Below are positions 1 to 11,694 of a stretch of DNA of 64,000 nt, piece after piece (the stretch's first letter is position 1; each line of letters opens with the position of its first letter). Under the pieces are notes generated by a model. That model worked only from the letters and a program-made list of their open reading frames with translations, searched no databases and was not told the origin of the DNA. The stretch spans positions 70,992,049 through 71,056,048 of the forward strand of contig CM034531.1 of the NCBI GenBank assembly GCA_020002185.1, given 5' to 3'. This stretch comes from Paraescarpia echinospica. Taxonomy: Eukaryota > Annelida > Polychaeta > Sabellida > Siboglinidae. Position numbers and translations under genes: made by a program.

Positions 1-1000
1 GACACGAAACCGACCCGTGTGTGAAACGGTTTCTGGACGCCATCTTTCCCCGTCGTCGACACATGGGATGGAAGATGATTTCACAACAGATCCTGACAGG
101 CGTACGCAACGGCACCGTGTTCGGAATGATTCAGTGTGACATTCGTGTACCGGAGGAATTGCGCACACACTTTGCCGAGATGCAGCCCGTCTTCAAGAAC
201 ATTCACAGACCCGCGAGGACCTCTGACCGTTCATGCGCCGATGCGCCGAAGAACATCGTGACTAGTTCGCGTCGCATGCTCGTCGGACGTTATCGGGGAG
301 ATAAGATCTTGCTCGCAACACCTTTCTTGCGATGGTACCGGACCCGAGGTGACCCTCGTCTAGCAGGTCATCGAGTGCACACCGGTCTCCTGCTTCCGTC
401 GATTCGGCGAGGCAATGTTCGCTGCACGTCGCGAGAGAGACGGCCACCCCAACAAGGCGATAATTGTGGGCATCAATAAGTTGACGGGAAATTCCAGTTA
501 TGGAAAATTGATTACCAATGTCGATAAGCACCGCGACGACACGTACTGTACGCTTTCGACAGCTCGACGTCGCCACCGACGATGCGTACGAGATCGAAAT
601 GCACAAGAGCAGCGTCAAATATACCTTGCCTGAGCACGTGGGCTTCTTCGTGTTGCAGTGGACCAAACTGCATATGTTGGAGTTCTTCTATGATTTCATG
701 GACAGGTACGTGGAACGTTCACTGTTTAAGTTTTGCGAAACCGACACAGAAAGCGCCTACTTAGCTCTGGCCGGAAAGTCCGTCGACGACCTCGTGACCC
801 CGGAACTGCGAGAACACTACTTTCATCACCTCTCCGAATGGCTACCGTCCGAATGTTGTGCCGATCATAAGAACGAGTATGTGCGCTGTCGACTGGACGG
901 ACGTCCGTGGAGTGGAATCGAGACATGTTGCAAGGCGTGCAAAGCGTATGACAAGAGAACATCGGTACTCTTCAAGGTCGAGCGGTAGTAGCAACAACCG
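1..1000 (+). pseudogene. PolB C-terminal fragment, adintovirus type, broken
   Basis: Protein-primed family B DNA polymerase remnant. The window opens inside the gene, at about residue 960 of the copy 2 enzyme. Matching stretches include VPEELRTHFAEMQPVFKN, LTGNSSYGKLITNVD (motif B) and DTESAYLALAGK at motif C, where copy 2 has DTDSAYIALAGR. Similarity is spread over different frames (about 21-290, 470-555, 555-988), so there are at least two frameshifts. It stops near the LFK motif at 988 and lacks the last ~90 residues. The ATPase fragment follows directly, which suggests a deletion or inversion junction. Confidence 0.8.
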
Positions 1001-1116
1001 GGGTGTACGTCTTGTTGTACGTTCCCCTTCGGTCCTCTTGTGGTGGAAGTATCGTGTTATCTAACGTCACGACCAACACGACATCATCGAACGTGACCTA
1101 CTACTATTAACACACG

Positions 1117-1679
1117 ATGTTCGCCAATGATTATCATAATCGATCATGGAAACATCCGTTCACCTGCATCGCAGCGGGTCCGACGGTGTGGTAAGTGCAC
1201 GTTGTGACGCGCATGCTACGTCACGCCCGTGATAGATCCGCCTCCCGAGAAGATCACTGTAGACAACGACGTGGTACATTCCGAGGAAATGTTGCCGAGC
1301 GTGTTCGATGCATCGACGAGAAACCTCGTGGTCATAGACGATCTGATCACGGAAACGGACGAACGGGTCACGACCTTGTTCACGAAAATTCGTCATCACC
1401 AAAATACGTCCGTATTCTATCTCGTACAGAACCTGTTTCCGAGAAAACAAGATGAGTCGCACGATCAGTCTGAATGCACAATACATGGTGGCCTGCAATA
1501 ATTCTCGCGACGCGTCACAAACAGGACACTTGGCACGACAGATGTATCCGGGACACCTGAAGTTTGTACAAGACGCGTTAAAAGACGCCACGTCGGTGTC
1601 GTACGACTATATCTTGATCGATCTTAAACAGGATACGCCCGAAGACATGGCCTTCTTTCCGGACGACGGCATTCAGTAA
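1117..1679 (+). pseudogene. Packaging ATPase (FtsK/HerA type), broken copy
   Basis: Remnant of the genome-packaging ATPase that pumps DNA into capsids. The start reads MFANDYHNRSWKHPFTCIAAGPT and then breaks inside Walker A, where copy 2 has GPTGCGKTTF. Later segments IDPPPEKI, LVVIDDLITETDERVTTLFTK (Walker B region), SRTISLNAQYMV and QMYPGHLKFVQDALKDA appear in changing frames. The end, PEDMAFFPDDGIQ, matches the true C-terminus of the copy 2 protein. The broken P-loop means no ATPase function. Confidence 0.75.
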
Positions 1680-1695
1680 GTGTACCAACCTAAGG

Positions 1696-1702
1696 TATAA
1701 AA
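1696..1702 (+). promoter_or_regulatory. TATA box before core-protein remnant
   Basis: TATAAAA lies 36 nt before the ATG at 1738. The same spacing recurs ahead of several copy 2 genes, including the homologous one at 32311-32317. Confidence 0.5.
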
Positions 1703-1737
1703 TGACCGCACACGCGCCTCGTCTCATCATTCGCATC

Positions 1738-2105
1738 ATGTCCGAGCTCGTGAAGAGACACATCCTCTCCATACAGGCGCTGAATAGATACAAGAGTGCC
1801 AAATTGAGTAGAACCATCACCAACAACGCCGACGCCGATTTTCTGTGCCATTGGCCGAGTGTGCCTACAACATATTGAAGAAGACCATTTCCTTGACCGC
1901 CGTATAGAGGCGAAGCTTGAGTAAGTACAAAACAAAACTGCGCAAGTTGAGGCGGAGAGGCGTGCCGGCGGTAATGAGTCGTCGCAGCTTGCTTCATGGT
2001 AACCAGGTCGCCGAGGGACAGACCGGAGGTTTCCTGTCGGCTTTGCTAGCACCGTTGGCCGGTGCGGTCTTTCTATCCTTGCTCAAAGAGATGCTACTTA
2101 AGTAG
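1738..2105 (+). pseudogene. Basic core protein with hydrophobic tail, broken copy
   Basis: Homologue of the 133-aa protein at 31873-32274. The start MSELVKRHILSIQALNRY matches the copy 2 segment RVKRHIIALQLLERH. The middle is frameshifted. The end KLRRRGVPAVMSR...GGFLSALLAPLAGAVFLSLLKEM matches the copy 2 C-terminus with its glycine plus hydrophobic tail. The family is common in adintovirus/Polinton elements; its function is not established. Confidence 0.6.
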
Positions 2106-2114
2106 AAGAAGACG

Positions 2115-2811
2115 ATGCAACATGCACGGAAGATGGCCGTGGTAGGTCCACGACTGTTGGACAGTCTTCGCGCCGCACCACCGACGGATATCCTAGGACG
2201 GAAGGTTCAGGCCCTCGAAATAAAGGTCATACTCGACAGACGCGATCTCACCGACGGGGAAAAGGTCGTCATGTATAACCAAGTGTGGCAACGATACAAC
2301 CCGTTGGCTGATAAACGCATCACAGAACCGGTATGCGTGATTGCGGTGAAAGGTTTTCCAGTGGCCACGGCGGCGGCAGTGTTAACTTTAGCGGCGACTG
2401 AGGCGCCTGCCCCACCGGAGGCGGGGGCGGGAGGTGTAGAAGCGGAAGTCGTCGTCAGTGTTCCCAATGTGCTACAGCCCAAAAGCCAGGCGACTGATGG
2501 AGCAACTCAAACGAGACGTCGTATGGACTGCGCGCGGAGAGCTGATCCACGAAGGCGTACCTGTACCCAAAAGAAACGCTATCAATCTCTTGAACGATTT
2601 GAAAGACAAAAACCGCCGGCGATCCGACAGGATGACAGGTGTTTACGCGACAACTCGGCGGCATCAATCTACCCATGGAGTTGATAGACAGTGAGACCAG
2701 GAAATTACACATTCAACAGGCACAAACGAAGAGTGCAGCTGCAGCTGCAGCCACACGATCGGTCGGTAGAGCAGGACGAGCGCTGCATTGGACATCCTTC
2801 TCGCGTCGATG
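2115..2811 (+). pseudogene. Conserved adintovirus ~250-aa protein, broken copy
   Basis: Homologue of the protein at 31105-31869. The N-terminus MQHARKMAVVGPRLLDSL parallels MQYAKKMALVDPRLVESL, and DRRDLTDGEKVVMYNQVWQRYN parallels the copy 2 segment around SEREKVASYNQLLSRYN. A frameshift near 2480-2500 moves the C-terminal half (DVVWTARGELIHEG, NLLNDLKD) to another frame. Function unknown. Confidence 0.65.
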
Positions 2812-3015
2812 AATGGAACAGTCCGCCATACCCACCCCACCGTCGGAAGGACGAAAGGAGGTAGAATGTGAGTCTTTAAAGGAGATCCATCACGGATCGA
2901 CCATCGTCGATCCACAGAACAGTTGGCGTTGTCTCTTCGCCGCTATCGCTTACTCTGGACTGCACGTCGTGGCCGGGATTACCATCGACTATCTGAATCG
3001 TCTACCGACACCACC

Positions 3016-3277
3016 ATGGTGGTTCACCGTGGCAAACAGCTTCAGGGAGTCTACTTCGACCCCGCCAAGGAGGGGAGTTACGGGGGAATCGAGTCTTTGC
3101 GCCGCGTCGCCTTACGACCTATCGAGCGTGTACCGAGGAAAGTCGTCGAACAATGGCTATCGGAAGATTGTTCGCAAGGTGGGCAGACGAAGGGAGGTGT
3201 TGGTTAAATGGTTCGGATACCCTTCAAAATTCAACAGCTGGATCGATACCAAGGCCCTCGTCGTCTATAATGACTAG
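3016..3277 (+). pseudogene. Adintovirus integrase remnant: ends kept, DDE core deleted
   Basis: The N-terminal part MVVHRGKQLQGVYFDPAKEG, SYGGIESLRRVALRP matches the copy 2 integrase N-terminus. The text then jumps to the C-terminal chromodomain, REVLVKWFGYPSKFNSWIDT, in another frame. The catalytic DDE core, about 200 residues in copy 2, is missing, so this copy cannot integrate anything. The start at 3016 supports choosing MVSGWSRR (31001) as the integrase start in copy 2. Confidence 0.75.
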
Positions 3278-3299
3278 CCACGTTTCCAGACGCTCCGCA

Positions 3300-3516
3300 G
3301 AACGATAGGACTCCGTGGCACATCTTCGACATCGCGTGTCCCAAAGAGGAGATCGTGTTTCTGTGTCAGGTCGACTTCTTGTACACGGTCATCGTGGTCA
3401 GCATCTACCACCTGTCGATCGGTTACGAGAATCCGACTCTGTGAACGGTCCTGTTGAGTAGTTCGTTGGCTTACCTACTACCCAACCGGACTTTGAGACA
3501 ACAAGACGACGAGTGA
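3300..3516 (+). pseudogene. Small adintovirus membrane protein, broken copy
   Basis: The segment ACPKEEIVFLCQVDFLYTVI, followed by VVSIYHLSIG, a TGA stop and TVLLSSSLAYLLPNRTL, matches the membrane protein at 29332-29706. One hydrophobic span is recognisable. It lies between integrase and penton in both copies. Confidence 0.6.
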
Positions 3517-4368
3517 TTTTTATCTGACGTTGCCTAGTAATGCTTCCATGCACACGCACCCCGATAACACTGTGGTGCATTACATCACGGACTAGCCTCG
3601 TCACGTCGTGCGGTCTGGCAGCGGCGAGTGGGAATACGGTATGGTAGAGTTGTTACCCGTACACTTCGTACAACGTTCGTGAGGATGGTACCACGTTCTA
3701 CCTCTACGAATCCGATAGTATAGGATTCATTCCGTCTGCCAAGACCGAGCACGGGTATTACTACAACGTGACCCAATTGTTGCGCGTCATCAACAAGGCA
3801 CTGTTGAAAATGTCGACGGATAGGGTCAAGGCGAAACCGAGCTACAGCGACATCTCCACAAGGTTACCTTGCACATGAAACCCACAACCGAGTTTAGCAT
3901 ACCCCTAGGGAGTGCCATGGGAACCATACTAAGTTTCCATACGACGGTGATCACCAGTATCGACACAAAGTCTACATGCACATACGTCCCCCACCAATGC
4001 GTAGAAATAACATAAGACCGACGTCGACCACCTAATCCAATACACCAGACAGTGTTGATGAGTACGCCTTCGAGAAAGAGGCCGCTTCCATGGTGGACAT
4101 GCATCAAGGATTCACCACCATGTATGTCTACACGGACGTCGTGGAATCACGTGTCGTCGGCGATAGTCCCGCACTGCTGTTGCGGAGCGTTGCGGTTATA
4201 GGACGGAATGGTTCCACCGTGTCCGAGAGTTTCGATAACGTCCAATACGTCTCTCTCTTGTGTAAAGAGTTCGGGACGATAGATATCGATATAAGAGACG
4301 ACACCGGGCGACGCGTGCAATTCGAGGTCGGTAAGGTGACGGCAACACTTCATTTCCGAAGACGACGG
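3517..4368 (+). pseudogene. Penton-like minor capsid protein, broken copy
   Basis: It begins FYLTLPSNASMHTHPDNT, close to the copy 2 start FYLTLPSNASMKRHSENT. Stops and shifts fill 3590-4080. The C-terminal third (4090-4368) is open and reads FTTMYVYTDVVESRVVGD, then SVAVIGRNGSTVSESFDNVQ and FEVGKVTATLHFRR. This aligns with the copy 2 penton C-terminus, a vertex single-jelly-roll-type protein. Confidence 0.75.
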
Positions 4369-4381
4369 CACTGTTCCAAAG

Positions 4382-4772
4382 ATGAATTACAACGACTGCT
4401 ACACTCGACAAGCGGGAGGTGCGCTTCTCTATTTTGTAGGTGCCCGATACCAACGAGGACACGGACTAGGAAGTCTATTCGGATGTCTACTGCGTAGCGT
4501 CATGCCGCTCGTCAAGAGGTGCCCTGGCGTTGGGAAATAGAGCATTGACGACCGGCGCACGCATAGCGAATGACTTATTGTCGGAAATGAACATAAAAAC
4601 AGCCGTCAAACGTCGCGTCACCGCTGCCGATAGGGACATGTTGAGCGACCTCTTGATCCCTGACGTGCAACCATGTAAGCATATAAGACGCGCACCTGCC
4701 ATGACACGGACGAAGGTACGCACGTTGCGGAAACGTGAGCCCGACATATTCGACGATGGCTTTCATGCATAA
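4382..4772 (+). pseudogene. pX-like core protein, broken copy
   Basis: The N-terminus YTRQAGGALLYFVGARYQ and RGHGLGSLFGCLLRSVMPLV match copy 2 pX (28133-28474), whose core motif is QRGHGLGNLFGSLFRSAMPL. A frameshift near 4520 puts the rest (GNRALTTGARIANDLL and on) in another frame. The 3' end overlaps the hexon start at 4756. Confidence 0.7.
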
Positions 4773-5757
4773 ACAATCGTGTGAGGGGGTCAAGAGCGAG
4801 CTCGATATCTTCACCGTGCCTCCGACTCAGACCAGTATCATCGGTAGTCACACGGTACAATATCAACCCATGTCCTCGCTCAACTCGGGACGACCGATAT
4901 AATTCGTCATACCCGGATCGGGAGACGATTACCTGGATATCAGCACGATGCTACACGTTCAAGCGAAGGTGACCCGTGCCGACGGAACCGACCTTGACAC
5001 CGCCGATCCTTTGGGTACTGTGAATAACTGGCTCCATTCGCTATTCAGTCAGGTCGACGTCTACCTGAATGAAACGCTCGTGACCACCTCGACCAATCGT
5101 ATGGAAGCCGCCGGGGATGACAACGCTGGGTTTGTGACTAGACGATGAGACAAGATCGTTCGGAGACGCGTGGTCGATATAATGGTCGTCTCCACGTGGA
5201 CCTGTTCCTCCAGGATAAATTCCTTATCAACGGCGTAGAGGTCAAGATACATCTGGTGCACAGCAAGGATACGTTCGCGCTCATGGCCGGCGGAGCCAAC
5301 CCCGCACTCTTCCCAAACGTCTCGTGGTAAGCTGCATCGATAACGACACCTACAACGGGACCTACAACAAAAATCCGTTCCACGCCAACAACAATCACAT
5401 CAACTTCCTCGCCGTGTACGCGGGCGAACGAGAGATACCCTCCAAACCTTTCGACCCAAATTTCAACGACGACCTCTTCGTCCGGTGCTACCATAATCTG
5501 TTCACCTCTACCGGTAAGGTGTGGCAGGACGAAGGGAACGGCTTGTCTCGTGCCGACTTCCAACACGGCTACACCTTCTTCGGCTTGGATCTCACCCCGA
5601 TGCTTGCAACGATGGCTGCTTCCATCTGGTACAAAAGGGCAACCTGCGCATCGAGATTCATTTCCGCGATGCACTGACGACCACTGTGAACGTCATCACC
5701 TACGCCGAGACCGTGCTGGAGATCGACAAGAGTCGCAACGTCATCTACGATTTCTGA
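4756..5757 (+). pseudogene. Hexon-like major capsid protein, broken copy
   Basis: Double-jelly-roll major capsid protein remnant. It starts MAFMHKQSCEGVKSELDIF, and later segments NWLHSLFSQVDVYLNETLVT, NPFHANNNHINFLAVYAGER and DEGNGLSRADFQHGYTFFG are recognisable against copy 2. It has an internal stop near 4900, frameshifts around 5148, 5330 and 5640, and internal deletions. It ends in IVYDF-type sequence (VIYDF, stop at 5755-5757), as copy 2 ends in IVYDW. Confidence 0.8.
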
Positions 5758-5865
5758 TGGAGACCCTGCCGATTGTTCGCCTACTCGTCCTGGACCCGCA
5801 TGCAGAGGCCATCGTTCGCGTGTTTCGACATTATGTTTACTACTGTTTCGCTATATATAACTAGG
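5757..5865 (+). pseudogene. Adenain protease, 5' remnant
   Basis: The ATG overlaps the hexon stop as TGATG, as in copy 2 (TAATG). The first residues (METLPIVRLLVLDPHA) resemble MQTFQLMRRLEHDTYA. After ~20 codons the similarity ends, and a stop follows at about 5863. All catalytic residues are lost. Confidence 0.5.
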
Positions 5866-5949
5866 TCATCATAGGACCGATGGCGTGTTTGGTTTTCATG
5901 CATGTACAGTGTTTCATTAACAAGCAGGTATCATCATCGTCATCATCGT

Positions 5950-6090
5950 TCGAGCCTATGGCGCGGTGGTCAGACTCCCGTAAGCTCACGACCTCTGCCG
6001 CGGCGTTAAGTCATCCGTAAGTCGTACCATACGAGCCAATGGCGTGGTCGTAATAACCCGTAAGCTCACGACCGCTGGCGAGGTTGTAAA
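5950..6090. repeat. Direct repeat, two imperfect ~55-bp copies
   Basis: The sequence CGAGCC-ATGGCG..GTAAGCTCACGACC occurs at about 5950 and again at about 6030. It lies after the last viral remnant and before two AATAAA signals (6133, 6206). Confidence 0.5.
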
Positions 6091-6284
6091 AAACCCGCAA
6101 ATCATGTCACATCATCCACTTGTCTTCAGTTAATAAAATACGGTTTCGTGCATGTTAGCATATGCTAACAGGTATGCAAATCATTGTACGCTTGTATCTT
6201 TAGTCAATAAAATATGTGTGCACTCGTATACTTTTGTGTTCTTTCATACACGCGCATACATACACCTCTAATATGAGACACCGA

Positions 6285-6760
<476 letters not shown>

Positions 6761-7740
6761 TTTAAAGTTTTATCTCCTCTAACCCTAAATAATGTGTCAA
6801 CGAGTGTTTTGACTGTGAAAATAGATATACATGTCCATGATTAGGTAATATATGTTGACGTTACTCATATTTAATTATTAAAAACATCACTATTTACGGC
6901 AACGAGCAGAAAACGTTGCTTGGTGCGTGTCAGATTTATACAAAGCCACATCATTAGGGATGTGTGCATATAGTTCTAGAATGTTCTGCGATCGCTACGA
7001 CACGCGCAGGTGTTAAGACAAGCTGAACCAGTTGCACAATCACGGTAAAAAAATCGTTGCTAGTCAAGCTATCGAACCACTCGCAAAAAAACGTTTACCA
7101 GCGTATGCCTAACAGTAGTAGTTGCCATATATGTTGTCTTGTTTAACTTCCTGTGTGGCATATTGCCAGATAAGTGACGCTTCTCTAATGATATTCAGGA
7201 TCTGAGTAAGCATGACTCACGCAGGCACTAAGACACTCCCATTTGGCGCGCTTTGAAGTAGCAGGATTGTCGTCGACATCTGCAAATAATTGTGCAAATT
7301 GAAAACTTCCGCCACCAAAAGTTGAAAGTGCATCAAAGCCACTACTGTTTAGGTTTATTCTAATAGCGAATCATCATGGCTATCTGCATATGAACGACAA
7401 ATGTCGTGTTTAGCAACCAGCGGCCAACCGTAAATTGTGTTCGTAGTTCAGCGTGAAGCTTGGATACTTACGTGCGTCTTTAAACTAATTAAAGAACAAG
7501 GCCGGGTCTGTTCATGATCAAAAGGCAACGCCCTGTAACTGAGTGAACCTTTCCCAAGTAATGAATCAACTACTGCCATCATTACCGTCATCAACGTCAG
7601 CAACAATGTGTCGGTGGTGACGTTGCCAAGGGGCAGATTGTATTGTCAAATCACGGTTTCCATAAAAATGCGTCTAGTGACAAAAGAGAGCACAATTTGC
7701 AATAACAAAGGTTTACTCTCCATCTTCACTCTCCAACACT
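6761..7740. other. Gene-free AT-rich stretch
   Basis: No ORF with recognisable protein similarity, no RNA gene and no clear repeat structure was seen. Confidence 0.6.
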
Positions 7741-9170
<1,430 letters not shown>

Positions 9171-9900
9171 ACGTTCGTAAAACTGAAGAACTCATACTAT
9201 ATTTTAGGAAAAACCCTACTCCTCCCAAAAGACTATTCATTAACCGACCGAGAGTGTGTAAAGAGAGTAGATGAATTCAAGTATCTCGGCACTATCATTG
9301 ATGCAAAGCTCACATTTGGTGAAAATACAGCGATAATTAACAGAAAGTGCCAGCAAAAGCTGTATTTCTTACGCAAGCTCAGGTCACTCAGTGTCAGCAA
9401 ACATGGTCTACAAACCTTCTACAGATGCTACATAGAAAGCTCTATTACATTTGGGTTTCTTGTGTGGTACGGCGGTCTGAGTACCGTGCATCGCAACATC
9501 TGGCACGAACAGTCAGGGTTAGTGGCAAGGTGGTAAGGAAAAAGCAAACCAGTCTAGAAGATCTATACAGGCAACGGACATTCATTAGTCTTATTGACGA
9601 CGGAACAAAATAGTTTCGAGTACGATTCAATTTGCAGTGAGGGAGTTGAAAGCGGCGGCCAGAAGGAAGTAGTTTATAGTATGGAAACAGGGGATGTTCG
9701 GCGTATGAGGAGACGTTCCTTCCCCCGTTTCCAAGCTATAAACTACTTCCTTCTGGCCCCCGCTTTCAACTCCCTCACTGCAAATTGAATCGCACTCGAA
9801 ACTCTTTTGTTCCCTCATCAATAAGACTAATGAATGAGTAACTGACCTTCGTTCCCCTCCATCTCTGCCAGTCTTCCCTGCCAGTCTGACACTGAGTGAG
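9171..9900 (+). mobile_element. Non-LTR retrotransposon ORF2 3' fragment
   Basis: Reverse-transcriptase C-terminal region. RVDEFKYLGTIIDAKLTFGE and QQKLYFLRKLRSLSV, then HGLQTFYRCYIESSITFGFL and LEDLYRQRT, appear in shifting + frames. The end of the ORF, RTRNSFVPSSIRLMNE and a stop, lies at about 9790-9840. Between these parts sits an inverted duplicate of the tail. It is 5' truncated and dead, and is probably the neighbour into which or beside which Gypsy-2 settled. Confidence 0.65.
9579..9836. repeat. Large inverted repeat (two ~120-bp arms, ~18-bp loop)
   Basis: The left arm (about 9579-9698) is the near-exact reverse complement of the right arm (about 9717-9836). CATTCATTAGTC on the left pairs with GACTAATGAATG on the right, and AAGGAAGTAGTTTATAG pairs with CTATAAACTACTTCCTT. 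The right arm in + orientation encodes the natural C-terminus of the retrotransposon ORF, so the left arm is the inverted extra copy. Confidence 0.85.
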
Positions 9901-10059
9901 CCTGAGATGTTTTATGAGATGATTTAACTTTAGTTTAAACTGTTGTAACTTATTTAACTTATTTAACATATATATTTAACCGATATGACTTTTATTACTA
10001 TTTTTTAAGTACATTTTTTATATTGCATGTACATTTGCTTTATTTGTTTTAATATGCTA

Positions 10060-10203
10060 CTCTACACCCCAAATGAATTTCTGCCTAGACTGCTGGAACA
10101 TTCAGGTGGCAAACTAACACTGGATAAAGCATTACAAAAATGCCGAGCAGCAGAAGACTAAAAAAAGAACACGAAGGCACTGAAAGACACCGTGCAAAAT
10201 GAC
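10060..10203 (+). pseudogene. Gypsy-2 gag, C-terminal part of capsid
   Basis: The frame reads LYTPNEFLPRLLEHSGGKL, then TLDKALQKCRAAED and a stop. This is the usual end of a Gypsy capsid domain (..LTLDKAIEICRAAE..). It is cut at 10203 by the truncated LTR of Gypsy-1. Confidence 0.6.
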
Positions 10204-10454
10204 AGCGAATCGGCGGGAAAGTATTCTAGACTGTGTTTCCGAGAATACCTCATTTGATTGTTGTTCATTCTAGTATGACCTTCGCGTAGTTGGTGCATGT
10301 TGTAGCGTCCGCTGTAGTTTGAATTTGAAGCAGCTGGGTACTGCTGTTGCGAAATAAAGAAGTTGCATTCGCCTCGGCAGTGTTTCCTTTACCGCACCGG
10401 ACGACACCTAACCACCCAAATCGACGAACCCATACCGCTCGGGGTCCGGCAACA
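10204..10454 (+). repeat. Gypsy-1 left LTR, 5' truncated
   Basis: It matches 15800-16050 base for base except one A/G difference near 10223. It begins AGCGAATCGG, not at the TG terminus, so about 103 bp are missing. It contains AATAAAG near 10350. Confidence 0.9.
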
Positions 10455-10456
10455 TT

Positions 10457-10474
10457 TGGTGTCAGGAAACGGGA
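10457..10474 (+). promoter_or_regulatory. Gypsy-1 primer-binding site
   Basis: TGGTGTCAGGAAACGGGA begins 3 nt after the LTR end. The TGG start, complementary to a tRNA CCA end, is the expected minus-strand primer site; the tRNA identity was not assigned. Confidence 0.7.
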
Positions 10475-10569
10475 TTTTGGTGTGGAACTGAAAATACCGA
10501 GACATGCCACTTCCCGTAAGTCGCGGCAGGAAGAGCCAGCAACCCCGCCAGAACCGGCAGTAATAAACA

Positions 10570-11694
10570 TGCAGGCGTTCGCTGACATGTTACAGCAGCA
10601 GCAACAACAGCAGCAGCATGAGAGATAAGAAGAATTACAGCAGCTGCAGCAGCAGCTACAGCAGCAACAACTGGAGGCTGTCCAAGCGTTAGATGCGACA
10701 GTCGCGGCCAAAATCGACCAGTTTGAGCAGAAGCTGGAAGAGAAGACCACACAACTTGCCGAGCAGACCTCGCAACTGGATAGTCGGCTCCGACATTTGG
10801 AGGATGGCGTGTCATAACGCGTCACCGTTCGTGGCTACAGACGTCACCTCCGCATCGATGTTTCGGCCTTCCCTTGGTGGACACACGCGTCAGCGTCCAC
10901 CGAAGTTTGACGGAAAGACGACGTGGGAGAGTTACCACGCCCAGTTCGAGATGGTCGCAGAGCTCAATGGATGGCAGGACTCGGAGAAAGCTGCTTTTTT
11001 AGCCACCAGCTTGGAAGGACCAGCAGCCAATGTGCTAGGTGGCATGGACAGCACGAAGCGCCGCAGCTACTGTGTCCTCGTAACCGCACTCGAGATGAGG
11101 TTTGGAGCGACCGGGCAGCGGGAGTTGAGTCGGGTGCAGCTGCGTAGTCGCCGGAGGCGCAAAGGCGAGTCTTTGCCTGAACTGGCAGAAGACATAGAGC
11201 GTCTGTCTCGTCTTGTTTATCGGGATGTACCATCGAGCCTGCAAGACGAGCACGCCAAAGAACAGTTTGTCGATGCTTTAACTGACGATGATTTACGCAT
11301 CCGCTTGATGCAGGCAAGACCAGCCAGCCTGCATGAAGCTCTGCGCCTCGCTATGGAACTGGAGTCGTACAACATGGCAGTGCGACAAACCCCAAGCGTA
11401 CGAGCCGTGGCAGTGGCAGAAGATTCTGCATCAAACAAGAAGTCGGAGTACGGACAATTAACAGAGACGCTACTAGCAGTGGCGGAGGGAGTCCAGAAGT
11501 TACTTCTGGATAAGCGGGCAGCGCCACCCAGGGACGATCTGCCAGACCCACGCAGGTGCTGGAATTGCGGCAACGTAGGCCATTTTAGGCGAACCTGTCG
11601 ACAGTCGCCGAGACAGACAGAGTGGGCATCGCCGTCATCGCGACATCTGGGAAACGAACAGCAGCCGGCCTCACGGGGCGGAGACCGGCAGTAG
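10570..11694 (+). pseudogene. Gypsy-1 gag
   Basis: It starts MQAFADMLQQQQ at 10570 with a Gln-rich coiled coil, has a TAA stop at about 10626, and continues in frame as QLQQQLQQQQLEAVQAL and KIDQFEQKLEEKTTQL. Near 10815 it shifts frame into the capsid region (RQRPPKFDGKTTWESYHAQF, LEGPAANVLG). It ends with a CCHC knuckle CWNCGNVGHFRRTC at about 11557-11598. One stop and one frameshift disable it. Confidence 0.85.

Larger units (their letters stand above)
1..6190 (+). mobile_element. Decayed adintovirus/Maverick copy 1 (left part outside window)
   Basis: This is a degraded relative of the element at 17369-34115. Fragments similar to PolB, packaging ATPase, a core protein, the 254-aa family, integrase, a membrane protein, penton, pX, hexon and the start of adenain follow one another, all on the + strand and all with frameshifts, stops or deletions. 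In copy 2, PolB lies on + and the whole virion module on -, so the two copies differ by an inversion of the module relative to PolB. The right limit is put at the AATAAA signals near 6133 and 6206; no terminal repeat was recognised here. Confidence 0.85.
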
